Positions 1 through 10,715 of a stretch of DNA of 64,000 bases are shown here, piece by piece. The first letter of the stretch is position 1; every line of letters begins with the position of its first letter. The stretch comes from Mucidula mucida (Eukaryota > Basidiomycota > Agaricomycetes > Agaricales > Physalacriaceae), in the NCBI GenBank assembly GCA_015501055.1, contig JADNYV010000018.1, forward strand, positions 1 through 64,000, read 5' to 3'. The notes under the pieces are model-generated. The model was given only the letters and a program-made list of their open reading frames with translations. It did no database searches and had not been told where the DNA came from. A program made the position numbers and the translations under genes.

Positions 1-14
1 GAAAGTGTGAAAAT

Positions 15-815
15 ATGGCCATTCATAACAGTGTGGAGGTGTATTACTCTTTCTTTTTTGATAATGAAGCTGATTTATGTCATTATAGACACAACTCATT
101 CTTCAAAGAACAACCGTTTACTAACAGCCCCAACATGATCTCCAACGGTTTGTCGATTATGGAACCTGAAGAGTTTCTCGACTTTATGGCACGAGGGATT
201 GTACAATTTGCAATGTACTTACTTCTTCAAGCGCCTGCGGAACTTTTGGTTAGGCTGGATCATGACGCGGTACTCGCCGCTATCAGTCTTGTGAAGGACA
301 ACAAATGTATCGTCGCTCGACCATGGCCTCGAGGTCCGGGATGGAGTAAGAAAGAGAGTGCAGAGGGCCCTTTGAGTATGGAGACAATGGAGGCTTTAAA
401 GAATGCAACGACATGGGAACACTATTGCGCCTTGCAGGCATCTGACGATTTAAAGCTTCCCAATCTCCCCTTTGGAAACACGTTGTTAAATGGTTCTATT
501 GGAGAGGCCTTCAAGGACTTGTGTCATACAAGTGGTGCTGCTATTCCTATATGTGCTGTAGCCGAAGGGAAGAAAGGCCGGATTGGAGGTAGTGCTCAAA
601 AATGATGCAGTAAGTGTGATAAAATTTGTCTTAAACACAGGTTAAACATAATTACAGCCATTTTCAAAAAAGCGCGAGGTGGTGGATTGTCAAAGTCTAA
701 CGAGGCTGAGACAGCGCTGAAGAAGAAAGCAAAAACTCATGCCGACAAGCGGAAGGCTGAAGGAGAGGTGCCAGATGGACCTGCTGCGAAGCGGATGAGA
801 GTTCGTGATGTATAA
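15..815 (+). CDS. Hypothetical protein, probably 5'-partial
   Basis: I do not recognise this protein. A reading frame of about 196 codons runs from the ATG at 15. The frame is open to the window edge, so the true start may lie outside. After an intron near 590-665 a basic tail rich in Lys, Ala and Glu continues to TAA at 813-815. It includes an 'AAKRMR' nuclear-localisation-like patch. The first exon has ordinary mixed composition and no signal peptide or membrane segment. The basic tail suggests a nuclear protein, but that is inference. An alternative short intron starting near 803 and ending at 854 would join this gene in frame to the downstream exons at 855-1822, so both may be parts of one larger gene. 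Confidence 0.35.
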
Positions 816-854
816 CAATGTATAAATATTCATTCTTTAGACTCAGAGGGTCTT

Positions 855-1822
855 TCAACTGTGGAGTCAACCATACCTCTACTCCAAGCTCTAGAGCTCA
901 TAGAGTTGCAAGAACTGTATGATGACTTGGGTGCATATGCCTTGGAAGTCGTTGGAGACGATGTAGATTCCTGGAATCAATTTTTATATGCTGCAGAGTT
1001 TGACAACTCGGAGAATGCGGTGGCGTTGCTGGGGAACGCGGCTGCTCATCTTCGCTTCCTGAAGGCTAAACGTGACACAACGGATATCTTGGCTTGTCTC
1101 GAGAATCAAGAGCTTCTCCTTTCCCGCATGGCAATGTGGAAGTGGATTGAAGTGGAGGTGAACAACGTGTGGCAAAGCGTTGAGAGGTCAACGGAGCATT
1201 GGATGAAGAGTTTGTGCACAGATATCATTGCTGCCTTCACGGACGTTCGGGCACCCAAAGCAGCGGTGGAGAAACATTTCAAGGCTTCTGTCTACATCCC
1301 ATCCCTATCTGTTTCTGCTGCTTATCAGGTTTTGATCATGCAGTTTCCTGCACCAAGTGGATACACATCAAGTCAAGGAGCAACTGATGCGGATTCTCGC
1401 GGATTGGTTGAACTTGGATAGTGACTTCGAGCGAGGACGACCGGCATCGCATTTGGTCTTTCGACTTGTCACCGCATATGGCCCAGCAGTACTTCTTCAT
1501 TGGTTGGTTATTGAAGTGTGCGACAAATTAATGCGCCACTTGGTTTTTGAAGACAAGGGCAATTTCAAACCTTGCAAAGGTTGAAGAGTGGTGTTCAGAG
1601 AATCTGCATATTGCAGATAATACCACTCGAGAGATTCTAAACCAAATTGATCTCGTCGTTGATGGTTGGCGCACGGACCAGCAGCGTAATCTGCCTGCTA
1701 GGATGACTAGGCTGGTTGATAACGCCCTCGCTCGCTTTGCTTCAAGCGACTCACCTTCCGAGAAGGCTGACCAACACCGATTCCTTATGAGCCTACTGGA
1801 ACCACTTTATTCATTGGCTTAA
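855..1822 (+). CDS. Hypothetical protein exons
   Basis: I do not recognise the family. Three consecutive coding-like blocks lie at about 855-1340, 1370-1560 and 1570-1822. They are acidic and alpha-helical-looking, with repeated Leu/Ala/Glu and several Trp residues. They join across short gaps with plausible intron edges. There is no ATG at the beginning: the frame opens after a pyrimidine-rich 'ctttag' acceptor at 849-854. This suggests internal exons of a gene that begins upstream, possibly the one at 15-815. The last block ends with TAA at 1820-1822. It may instead continue through a further intron into the exon at about 1990-2776. Confidence 0.3.
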
Positions 1823-1989
1823 AATCCATTCTTCTCCCTTTCTAAGCCTCTGACTGCCTCATCTAAGCATGTCAAGAGCTTCTACACTGCATATTGAGCC
1901 TTTCTGAAACATATGGTATCTATGGACGATAAGAAGATTCCTTGGCGCAATTTAGCAACGTCACGATGACTTATTCTTGCCGACAATGA

Positions 1990-2776
1990 ACCATTCGGGA
2001 GCTTTTATCTGCGCACAAAGGAAGGGCTCTTCAGTGCCCTGCTTCATTGTGGCATCACTCATAATTCCCAGTTCCTGCATACCGAGCAACATATTTTCTT
2101 TGACGGTCTGGACAACTGGGAGATGATTTATGCCACCTCCAAAGATGTGTTAGAAGACTCCGATGACATGGACCAGAAGAAGATTGAGAAGTACTTCTGT
2201 GATGATTGTGCATATGGTGTTTGGACGCATTGCCACGTTGATTATGCTCCAACCTATGCAGCTGCCACAGAAGCTCCTGATCTGACTTCCTGGTTGCTAA
2301 ACGCGGAGTTCCCCACGTTCATGGAGGTATACAAGTTGTTTCACAAGGGTAAAGTGAACGGAACATCTGCATTTCCGGGCTTCGGGCCGTTACAGGCATA
2401 TTTGCTGGCGAGTGACTATGTGATTGCAGGAGCCGTCAAAATGCCAACATACGAAGAGATGGGAGAGCTCTTATGGAGTGATTTAAAGCAAAAGAGTGCA
2501 ATGTCTGGTCTCCGGGCGCTTGGTTATGACGACTTTGAGTCCGCAGAAGATGTAGCTGCCGCATTTGAGGAGATGGACAAGATGTTGACAGAGGCTATAC
2601 CAGAAAATCTGCGCCATCGGATGAACTACAATGTGTTTACGATGGAGCATATTCTCTGCAAGGTACAGCGGCTGAACATTGCTCAGTTCAAGAAGATGTT
2701 GAAGGCGCATGCGAAGTTGTCACCGGAAGAGTTGAAGGAAGTGCTAGAGATGTGGCGGACGTATTGGAGGGAATAG
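1990..2776 (+). CDS. Hypothetical protein, 3' exon
   Basis: A single long frame runs to TAG at 2774-2776, open from about 1990 and with an internal ATG at 2123. The product is acidic and helical. It has a short Cys/His cluster (positions 2202-2240, Cys-x2-Cys then Cys-His) and a Trp/Tyr-rich C-terminus. I know no matching family. Coding character is good: it is the longest frame in the region and its residue composition resembles a folded protein. Because the frame is open upstream of the ATG it is probably the last exon of the gene formed by the preceding blocks. Confidence 0.35.
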
Positions 2777-4805
2777 AATTTACGCGCGATATGATGTTCC
2801 CTGAAATATAAGAATTGATTGATTGAGAAATATCGACTAGTGCCTAGAAAGCAGGGATGAGCAGTTTCCGAGGTCCTGTCGTCTAAATCACCCCATCACA
2901 AAGCGTGATGCTCCGGGTTTCCATATACCCATTCTTCTATATATCCGGGCCGGCTGTGGTGCCTGAGCATGTCCATCTCCACGCTCGGACAAGAAAAACG
3001 CGTAAGACTATTGTTCTGTGTAGGGCATCAAAATCTGTTGTCGTGCTGCGAGCAAGATTCCTTGCTGATGCCACAGTTGTCGAATTGGAGGCTCCAGACG
3101 AAACGATTGCAGGAGCAATTCAATAATACTTTCCTCAAGTCGCAGCCGAGACGTTCTTCTGTAATTGGACTCCGATAACCAGTCGAAGAGGCAAGGTTTA
3201 CAGATTGAAAGGTTGATGTATAAGAGAGTATATACTCCGAGTGCCTGCGACAAGGTAAATAACAAGTAGCTGTTATTGAAATGGACGAACCAATCGAAAA
3301 CACGTCCCAAGCAGACGGCGCTTTGGATGGTGAGAGGGAAGATATGACGAGCACATAAGCTTGAGTCCTGGAATTTTCTCGTTTAATTTCTGTATAAGCA
3401 GACGTTCGGAACAAGTGAGTCGGACGAAATTTCGATGGTGGAAGGGAAGAGTGATCGCCGCGTTGCCTTTCTCCCAAATCACGCGCACAACTGTTTTTCT
3501 TCATCTCCAATCATCGATCAATACTTCTGTTAATCTCTGACGGACTACCACGATTGAGTAGGGAGTACAGACGCCCACATCCACGATGAATGCAAATTTA
3601 AAACAAGACTGATGGATGTTCATGCTACTGTCCTCTGATCCATTTGCGGGCGGAATACAGTCTCCTTCTTTTGCGAGAGTCCTCACGAAAGCGCAGTAAT
3701 CAAACACGGCGTATGATTCCGGGGAATGGAAGCTGTCATGGCCCAGGTCCTGTTCTGTTCTGTGTTTGCCAAAGCCGACGGAAAAGAGGCTGAAGCTCCC
3801 GGGCGCGTTGAAAGACTTGGAGGAACCAGAGACGGGCGGGCCCGATACGCAGAGTGTGTTTAGTCGGATGGGAGGGGTGTAGGAGAAATCGTGAGGGGTG
3901 ATGTTAGAAACACTTCTGTCGGCGCAGGTGTGTATCTAACCTGGTACGCGCGCTCTTAGAATTGTTGCTGACGACTCAATCAGCTTCTTCAACGTGAATG
4001 TTGAAAGCAATACTTTGCATGACCAGGCTCGACGAGCTCGAAGAATACCGACGTGCCACCACCCATGGCAAGTACGCAATTTCCCGAACTGTCTCCCCGC
4101 GGCCTCAACGACTGTGCTACATACACGGTTCTTTGATTGAATACGCTCTCATGTATCTCCTCATCGAGTGCTTCATGCTCCACACCTTCTGAACTCCCTC
4201 ACAGATTTGCTCACAAGACTGCTGCTGACTGCTGCAGGTCCGACTGGAGCCGTTCCTGCGAGTCCAAACTCTCCAGATCATCAGCATCTTACGATACCAT
4301 CGTGACGGGGCACGGTAGATGCAGAGAGACGTACTAAAACGTTCCTTCAGTCACGCCTGGCTGGCCGAAGTCAATCATTCAAACTGAGCCCTGCGACGGC
4401 CATTCGACACCATGAGCATTACCAGTGCATCCAGTCACAGGTTTGACTTTTCTGACAGGTGGTGTTTCGAAGTGCACATAGAAACGGAAATGTAGCCGAC
4501 CTTCCTCTCTATGCAGCGTGGTCCGCAATCACACTCCGAGGCTCACTTTCGTGGAGGAGCCTTCCTCGCGTGTTGTTCGATCGATTTGTGCGTTTGGCGG
4601 TTCGTTCCTGGCCATTGACTTATCGCGTCCATACGATTTGCATACGATTGCCTCGTAGCGCATTTCGTGACCTTTCTGCTATCTCCTCTTACGTATGGCC
4701 CTGCATCCGTTTTTTGAAGATAAAGCCTGCTGCTTCCGCCACGCTAGCGATTAGGTCCCTCACCTTCCTCTACCACTTCAAGAGCACCGGCGCCAAGATC
4801 TGAAG
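2777..4805. other. Intergenic, no supported gene
   Basis: About 2 kb without a convincing gene. Only overlapping short frames of 60-160 codons occur on both strands. They have no conserved motif, no consistent splice structure and many stops in each frame. The last few hundred bases are presumably the promoter and 5' leader of the Unc93-like gene. Confidence 0.5.
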
Positions 4806-6651
4806 ATGTTCAAGATCTCGTATCCGGCATGGTACCACACGCCAATGGCGCAGGTCTTCATGGTCGGCATTGTCTGCTTCTGCACCGTCGGCATGTTCAG
4901 TGCCATTAGCCAACTTGGAGCAGGTATGGTGGCATTGCTTTTGTCCTCGTCCATGCTCTGATCGTCGCGTTATGCGTCAGGTGGTACTCAAGACATGTCA
5001 GTTGATTGTTTGGTATAAGCTGACTTCGAAGGGTTGACGGTCTACAGTGCCCTATCCGATATCTCCAATTCGGTTCTGTACGGTGTCTTCTGTATCGCGG
5101 GATTCTTTGGTGGTTCTATCAATAACTTGCTGGGCCCGAGGCTAACGCTGTTCATCGGCACTTGGGGGTACATCCTGTATATTGGCTCTCTATGGTGTTT
5201 CCAAACGCAGGGCACGCGTTGGTTCCTCATTCTCGCTGGTGGACTCCTGGGTGTTACCGGTATGTGCATTGACGATGTCCCAACAATATCTCAGTTAAGT
5301 CCATGTAGCCGCGCTCCTTTGGTCTGCCCAAGGATCTATCATGATGTCCTACCCTGAGGAGAAAGATAAAGGCAGGGCTATCGGGATGTTTTGGGGCGTG
5401 AGTACGGTCACTTCCTCACCCACGCATTTTTATTCACGAGTGCATAAATGTTTAGATCTTCCAAGCTGGGTTAGTACAGACTCGGTATCTCGTAAAGGCA
5501 CACGTTTTGATAGTACAACAGGTCTCTCATCGGCTCCATCATGGCGTTTGCCATCAACGTGCAGAATGGTGGTTTGGACGCTGTCAAGACCACGACGTAC
5601 TTAGCCATTATGATTGTAATGGCGTTCGGATCTTGTTTGTGTTTCTTCATCCTACCCCCATCCGAAGTGCGAAGGTCCGATGGTACTCGCGTGGAACTGC
5701 ACTCCACGACCACCGTCCGAGAGGAGGTCTCAGGTTTCTTGAGGTGCCTAGTCTTCCTGCTGCCCATCTCCTCCATGATGTTAATATTCCTATCAGTCTC
5801 TTCAAAAACAAGCAGATGCTCCTTCTCCTACCCTTATCATTTGCGAGCAACTTTTTCTACACCTACCAGGGTGCGATCGCGTTCAAATTATTAGATCCTT
5901 CGACGCGCGCTTTGAACGGTATCATTACCGGAGTCGCCTCAATCTGCGGTGCCCAAATCCTAGGTCTTATACTCGACATCAAATGGCTCGGGCGTCGTCA
6001 GCGTGGCTTCGTCGGTCTTGGTGTCACCATGACATGCGCTGTGGTTGTGTGGTCGCTGGGTATCGCGTACCAGGTCGGCTTCACCAGAGCGACGATATTT
6101 GACCCCAAGATCAATTATAAGGACTCATCGGCGCTCGCGAAGCCCGCTGCGTTGTTGTTCTTTTATTACATTAACGACGCGTTCGTGCAAAGTTTGATTT
6201 ATTGGACGATGGGTAGTTTGACCAACGATCGTACGTGCATCTCTCTTTGCCACCTACATTAGCATGGCTCAATGATTCTCCAGCCTTCACTCTTGCACGA
6301 TACGTACGTTTCATAACCTGCTACTCTTTTTGGCGTGAAACTGACGTTCAAATAGGCTGGCTTCTATAAAGCCATCCAGTCCGGAGGTGCCGCAATCGCC
6401 TTTGGTGTCGACGCTGTAGCAACTCCTTACATCAACGAACTCGCCGCTAACTTTGCTCTTCTGATGCTTGCTCTACCGCTTTGCGGAGTTGTCATCTTCT
6501 CAATCAAGGAACACAGCGACGTGGTGGCGGTACGTTGCCTTCCTGTTGACCATGATATACCTCACTAATCTTTGATTGATAGGATGTTGTAGAAGAATAC
6601 GGCGACGAGAAAAAGGCGTCCAGCGAGGCCGTCATTGTGAATCAGATTTAG
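4806..6651 (+). CDS. Unc93-like major facilitator protein
   Basis: This multi-spanning membrane protein is of the fungal Unc93-like (DUF895/MFS) family. Starting at ATG 4806 the first exon encodes a hydrophobic helix ending in 'ISQLGAG', and after an intron 'GGTQDM' follows. Later exons give 'GFFGGSINNLLGPRLTL', the conserved loop of the family, and 'GILQ/GIFQAG..IGS', then further helices to a charged cytosolic tail ending in TAG at 6649-6651. At least seven short introns are needed, including those near 4925-4979, 5260-5330, 5400-5465 and 6230-6360. About ten transmembrane segments are visible. Fungal homologues are mostly uncharacterised; the substrate cannot be inferred. Length (about 450-480 residues) is normal and I saw no break. 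Confidence 0.85.
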
Positions 6652-7087
6652 ATTATATATAAATTTTACGAGGAGTTACAAACTTGGAATGGGAATTAAG
6701 AAGATGGTTTTACTGGAAAACATGGAACGCTCTTACTAACTTGACGAGCATATGCGAGGTGCCATGTACCACCGTTGGCCTCATTTATAGCGCGTTGTCT
6801 TTGTTCTCACACTCATGAGTTAGTCGGTAGGTAGGTAGAAACCGGCACACCGATAAACATTGCTCTCATTCCACCAAGTGAGTTCAGCGTTCATCCGTGC
6901 AAGCCCGCCGCCTCTATATCTGTCAATGCTCACAAAGGCGCAGCGGAATGTGCCACTTCTGCTCCATCAGCTGCTGCAGTAAGGTTGTCGCATAACCACC
7001 GAGCTGTCCCAATGTATTGGACTCTTTGTCTTAGTTTAAAACGCGTTATCCGAGAGAGATACTGGTCATCTAACACTCTTCGTCCTC
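6652..7087. other. Intergenic region
   Basis: This stretch contains the 3' flank of the Unc93-like gene and the upstream flank of the NmrA-like pseudogene. A short 'ggta' repeat occurs near 6826-6838. No reading frame here has coding character. Confidence 0.5.
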
Positions 7088-8387
7088 ATGTCTTCCACGA
7101 GAACTATCGCAGTCTTAGGGTACGGGACCATTGGTAAGCCTATCGTCGAGGTCAGTGTCACGGTCTACTACATGTTCGAACGTTCTTTGACGATGCCATC
7201 GACACTGTAGGCGCTTTCTGTAGCTGGTGCCGCCGTACTTATCTTATCTCGAAATGCTTCAAAGCTCTCAGGTGTTCCTTCGACCGTTAGAGCGTTCTCG
7301 GTTGACGATTAAGCTTGGAGGCCTCCTCAAGGAGTGTTCTGTCGATGTTGTAGTATCTACGTTGCCGCCCACCGCACTGTCGGATGTACAAGTGGCGGCA
7401 GCGTGCGCAGCCAAGAAGGCAGGCGTATAACTGTTTCGTCCTGGCGAGTACGGAATATCGACCGAGGGTCATACAGGAGACAGCAAGTTGTTCGCTGCCA
7501 AAAATGCAAGCGCAGGTGGGGCACAACAGGCTTCAATCTATTCAAATACTCAATTCAATGCTTCTGTAGCTCAAATCCCAGCTCTCGGTCTCCCGACAGC
7601 TCGAATCATGGTGCGTTTGTTGGATCTCAAGGACTCGGACGAGGAGGAGGAATAGCACACTGTATATAGTCCAAAGTATGTAGCTTATATACAGTAAATA
7701 TGAGTTGTATCAAAGGGGAACATGGGGATCTAAGTAAGTAAACAAGTCAGTACGAGGTGTCCGGTGGTAGCGGTAGCGGGTCGGTAGTAACGGGAGCGGG
7801 TTCGGAAAATGTGAGTGCGGGTCCGTGGAATAAGGGATTATAATAGGTACGTGAAGTCCGGCTTGTATCCAACAGCGTTACTTCTTGAAAGGCTTGATTA
7901 TGACTGAATCTGAAGACCGTGAAGGCTGGCTATTTCATGGAATTCATTCCTTTCCTGTCATCCGATGTTAAATAACCCGGAGAGTTCATTATCGCTGGTA
8001 ATGGAGATATCAAGTTTACCGCCACAGCTGCTTCGGTCAGTAACCGTCTGGCTTGTGGACTCTCCTGATGTCCTGTTCTTTGGCTCATATTCTAAGCACT
8101 CGGTCGATCTCTGACTTGAACAACACCATACATCTCATCGAGGGCCAGTCATTAACTTTCAACGCAATCGCCGCCTTGTACAACAAGAAACCGGCTTATG
8201 TCGCTGTCGACACGATCGGGCATCCTGTTCAACGGCTCCTGCTGTAGGCTGGGCGAAAACAGGGTTCGATGGAGTCATTAAGCCTGATGCTCCATTCGAA
8301 GTTGTCGATGCGCGGTCTCGTAGTTCCAACGCGTTTTGGCCGGGGCATGAGTGGAAGCAGCTCAAGAATGTTATATTGTCTTTGTAG
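7088..8387 (+). pseudogene. NmrA-like NAD(P)-binding protein, decayed
   Basis: The ATG at 7088 opens an N-terminus with the Rossmann motif 'VLGYGTIG', typical of NmrA/isoflavone-reductase-like proteins. After an intron (7151-7210) it continues through 'VLILSRNASKL'. The frame then fails at 7310-7312 (TAA), and the correct continuation is one frame over ('LKECSVDVVVSTLPP'). A second in-frame stop, at 7428-7430, sits between 'AKKAGV' and 'LFRPGEYG', where the family has a Lys codon. Similarity continues to 'GLPTARIM' at 7610. A gap of about 310 bases follows. The C-terminal half resumes near 7926 with 'YFMEFIPF', 'GNGDIKFTATA' and 'LTFNAIAALYNKKPAY', and ends 'GHEWKQLKNVILSL' before TAG at 8385-8387. 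With at least two inactivating changes this is a pseudogene. Intact relatives are about 300 residues. Confidence 0.8.
7611..7925. other. Interruption inside the NmrA-like pseudogene
   Basis: About 315 bases separate the N- and C-terminal homology of the pseudogene. The segment contains a low-complexity stretch of repeated 'ggtagcgggt'-type units at about 7755-7805. It begins 'gtgcgt' and ends 'gtgaag', so it could be an enlarged intron as well as an insertion. No transposase-like frame, clear terminal inverted repeat or target duplication was visible. Confidence 0.4.
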
Positions 8388-8394
8388 ATGAAGG

Positions 8395-8722
8395 CAGTGT
8401 TATGAACGAGCAGTTTCATGGTTATCTCCAGCTTCTGTTTGGTCGTCTGTTGTCCACATCGTGGCGCAGTATTTCTCATACGGCAGCTCGTGCCGCTGCC
8501 TCACCTTAACGAGGTCGCGGCAGTGTACAACAAAACACCGCCTTGCCGCATCCGTTTATTCGCGTGTTTGGCGCCATCGATGCGGGCTGGTCGAGGACCG
8601 GATTTGATATCACGAATCCCGACGAGGTTGTAGAAGCGAGGTCTGGAAGATCAAATGCTCTTTGGGAAGGACCTCAGTGGAAGCAGCTTGAAGACGCGAA
8701 AGATGTCCTACCTCCTCTCTAG
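8395..8722 (+). pseudogene. Second, C-terminal NmrA-like fragment
   Basis: Directly downstream of the first NmrA-like remnant lies a second copy of its C-terminal part. 'LNEVAAVYNKTP' parallels 'FNAIAALYNKKP' of the first copy. 'GWSRTGFD..NPDEVVEARSGRSNALWEGPQWKQLEDAKDVLPPL' (given here as separated motifs) parallels 'GWAKTGFDG', 'FEVVDARSRSSNAFWPG' and 'HEWKQL'. The fragment ends with TAG at 8720-8722. Its reading frame is interrupted between the two motifs and no N-terminal half exists, so it is a partial duplicate. Sequence divergence between the copies is considerable, so the duplication is not recent. Confidence 0.7.
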
Positions 8723-9111
8723 ATAGGACTGACAGTTTTGTTCTGATAGTACTCTACTATAACTGACCTACAGTATCATCACTCGTCTCACTTGTACTGT
8801 TATTTTACCGGCTCTCGAGATACGAAGATCCATTATTCGCAGAGGAGAAACTTTTGCTTGAACGTGTTGAGGTCACATTAGGCGAAGTACAGGCATAGCA
8901 AAGCAGGTATGTTTTATCTGAAGACTTTACAAGAGACCAAACGAGAGAGAGAGGGGATATAAGTAAGTAGTAGCATGAAAGACAGCAGCAGCGATATGTA
9001 TATGCGAGTATCCCATTCCAGTAGAAAAAGAAACACAGAAATTATAAGGTAAACCATTAAAAGATCCATAATCCATATAGAGAATACCATGTCCATACCA
9101 CGAACGACCGC
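8723..9111. other. Intergenic, 3' flanks
   Basis: AT-rich stretch between the NmrA-like remnant and the convergent ArfGAP gene. It holds presumably the 3' untranslated part of the latter. Short hydrophobic frames on the minus strand (8914-9184) are overlapping, unspliced and have no recognisable motif. Confidence 0.45.
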
Positions 9112-10598
9112 CTACATTGCACTCCACTGCCCTTGCTGCATCATGGGCATCTGTTGCTGCTGCTGATACATCGGCTGCGGCCACGCCCCACCGCCCATCG
9201 GCGGTAGCGCGTACTGTTGTTGTTGTTGTGGCTGCTGCTGCTGCTGCTGCTGTTGAGGCATAAAATTGAGACTCGGCGAGGGCGTCATATGCATCTGAGG
9301 CGTCGACGACATCATCTGAGGCGCGCCCGACATCATCTGTGGCGTCGTCGACATCATCGAGCCCATCTGCGGGGTAGTAGAATACTGCATCTGGGGTTGC
9401 GGGGAAAACATGTAACCCGCTGGCTGCGCGATCGGTGACTGCACCTGTACCTGGTTGGAGAAGTATTGTTGTTGTTGAGGCTGCTGGAACTGTTGCTGTT
9501 GATATTGTTGCTGCTGGAGGAAGGGATTATAAGGCGAGTGCCCAAAGCCAGTCGCATTCATCATCATCGGTTGCTGTTGCTGCTGGAACTGGGTGTTCAG
9601 GTTGGGGAGAGAGGGAGACATGCTCATCGATGGCTGTTGATACTGAAGGGGAAGCGAAGGACCACTGGCAGACGTTTGTAGTTGGACCAGGTCCGCCCAC
9701 ACTCCGTTCTGAGGTTGCTGCTGCTGCTGCTGAGGTTGGATCGGCTGCGACGGCTGCATCTGCATGCTGGGCCTCAGCTGTATCGCCACAGCCGGCTGAG
9801 GTACAGGTTGCGATGCTGACCGTGACTGTTGGGGAAGAGCGGCGGTCGACGGACGCGACGGGGTTGCAGGAGCCTGCTTCTCGAGTGGCGTGGTTTGCGG
9901 GCGAGGTGATATTGACGTAGCGGAACGCGAAGGGCCCAGCTTGGATGCGACCAAAGCAGATTTGTCAAAGAACCGCTTGTATTCGTACTTTGCTAAGCGA
10001 TAATGAGAAGCTGGAAAGACGGTATTGGTATGTGCTTACATCGAATGTACTGCTCGAGGTCTGTGTCTCGCGTCGCGTCCATCAAGGGCGGCGGTGGAGG
10101 ATGTTTGAGTTCATTGGGGTTAAAGATCGCATTTGACTTGACGTTTCCGATATTCTTCATGTTCTGGGTCGCGTGTGAGTGACATTTAGGATTAGTCTTT
10201 CGCTCGTACGGACCTCTGCTTGCTCCTTTGTCCATAAATCCATAGTAATACTCTTCCTAAAGGAGAATGAGAACCGATGTCTATTCCTTGAAAACATGAG
10301 ACGCACACTTTGGTAATGTGCGTGCCGATCTTTCGGTGAACACTGGCACAATGTACACTGGAAAGCTCGTCGTGAGCCCAGGAAAAGACGGAGAAAGTCA
10401 AAAACATACCAGAGGTATATCCCCAAGTTGTGCGACGCCCAGCGTGGGTTCTTGGCCTTGCAGTCAGCGCAAATGTCTTCAAAAATAGCATTCAAACGAC
10501 GTGGTTCTCCTGACGCGGGATCGCTTACCATTTCCGGGTTGGAGAGCCAGCTCCTGGACCATTTTCTGGCTGCGCTCGCTGGTTATCTTGGTTGTCAT
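9112..10598 (-). CDS. ArfGAP protein (SMAP/Age2 type) with Gln-rich tail
   Basis: GTPase-activating protein for Arf small GTPases, acting in vesicle traffic at Golgi or endosomes. The start is ATG at 10598 (MTTKITSER). An intron joins 'LALQPGN' to 'DICADCKAKNPRWAS'. The ArfGAP zinc finger is then completed by 'LGIYLC' and 'VHCASVHRKIG', giving the Cys-x2-Cys-x16-Cys-x2-Cys pattern. The catalytic Arg follows the last finger Cys by the usual spacing (His-Arg). 'SITMDLWTKEQ' follows. Six exons are needed; the last intron is 9993-10039. After residue ~140 the protein is Pro/Gln/Met-rich with poly-Gln runs, as in yeast Age2/Gts1 and animal SMAP proteins. Total is about 410 residues. The family assignment is firm; orthology to Age2 is inferred from domain order only. 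It shares a 117-base divergent promoter with the KPWE protein gene. Confidence 0.9.
9200..9735. repeat. CAG/CTG-rich low complexity encoding poly-Gln
   Basis: Several short runs of CTG and GTTG triplets on the plus strand (for example 9217-9255, 9463-9515, 9710-9732) encode Gln runs of 5-10 residues in the minus-strand ArfGAP tail. CAG and CAA codons are mixed, so the runs are probably maintained at the protein level rather than being freshly expanded microsatellites. Confidence 0.75.
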
Positions 10599-10715
10599 TT
10601 TGAAGGAGGGGAGCAAGAAAGACCGAGATGGAGGTGCCACTTAAAGAGGGTGGGATCATGTCAGCCGCTACTCCGTACCCCCCTACGTCACATCTCTGAC
10701 TTGCTATCCGACCAA
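10599..10715. promoter_or_regulatory. Compact bidirectional promoter
   Basis: Only 117 bases separate the divergent start codons of the ArfGAP gene and the KPWE protein gene. Both 5' leaders and both promoters must lie within or overlap this interval or the first exons. No canonical TATA element is visible. Confidence 0.5.

Noticed and set aside
9435..9920. 161-codon plus-strand frame opposite the ArfGAP tail
   Set aside because: It is the reverse complement of poly-Gln-coding repeats; low-complexity antisense frames stay open by chance.
10510..10529. Apparent 19-base micro-intron in the ArfGAP gene
   Set aside because: A 54-base intron ending just before 'acatttgcgc' restores the expected 'GND-ICADC' junction, so the tiny intron is not needed.
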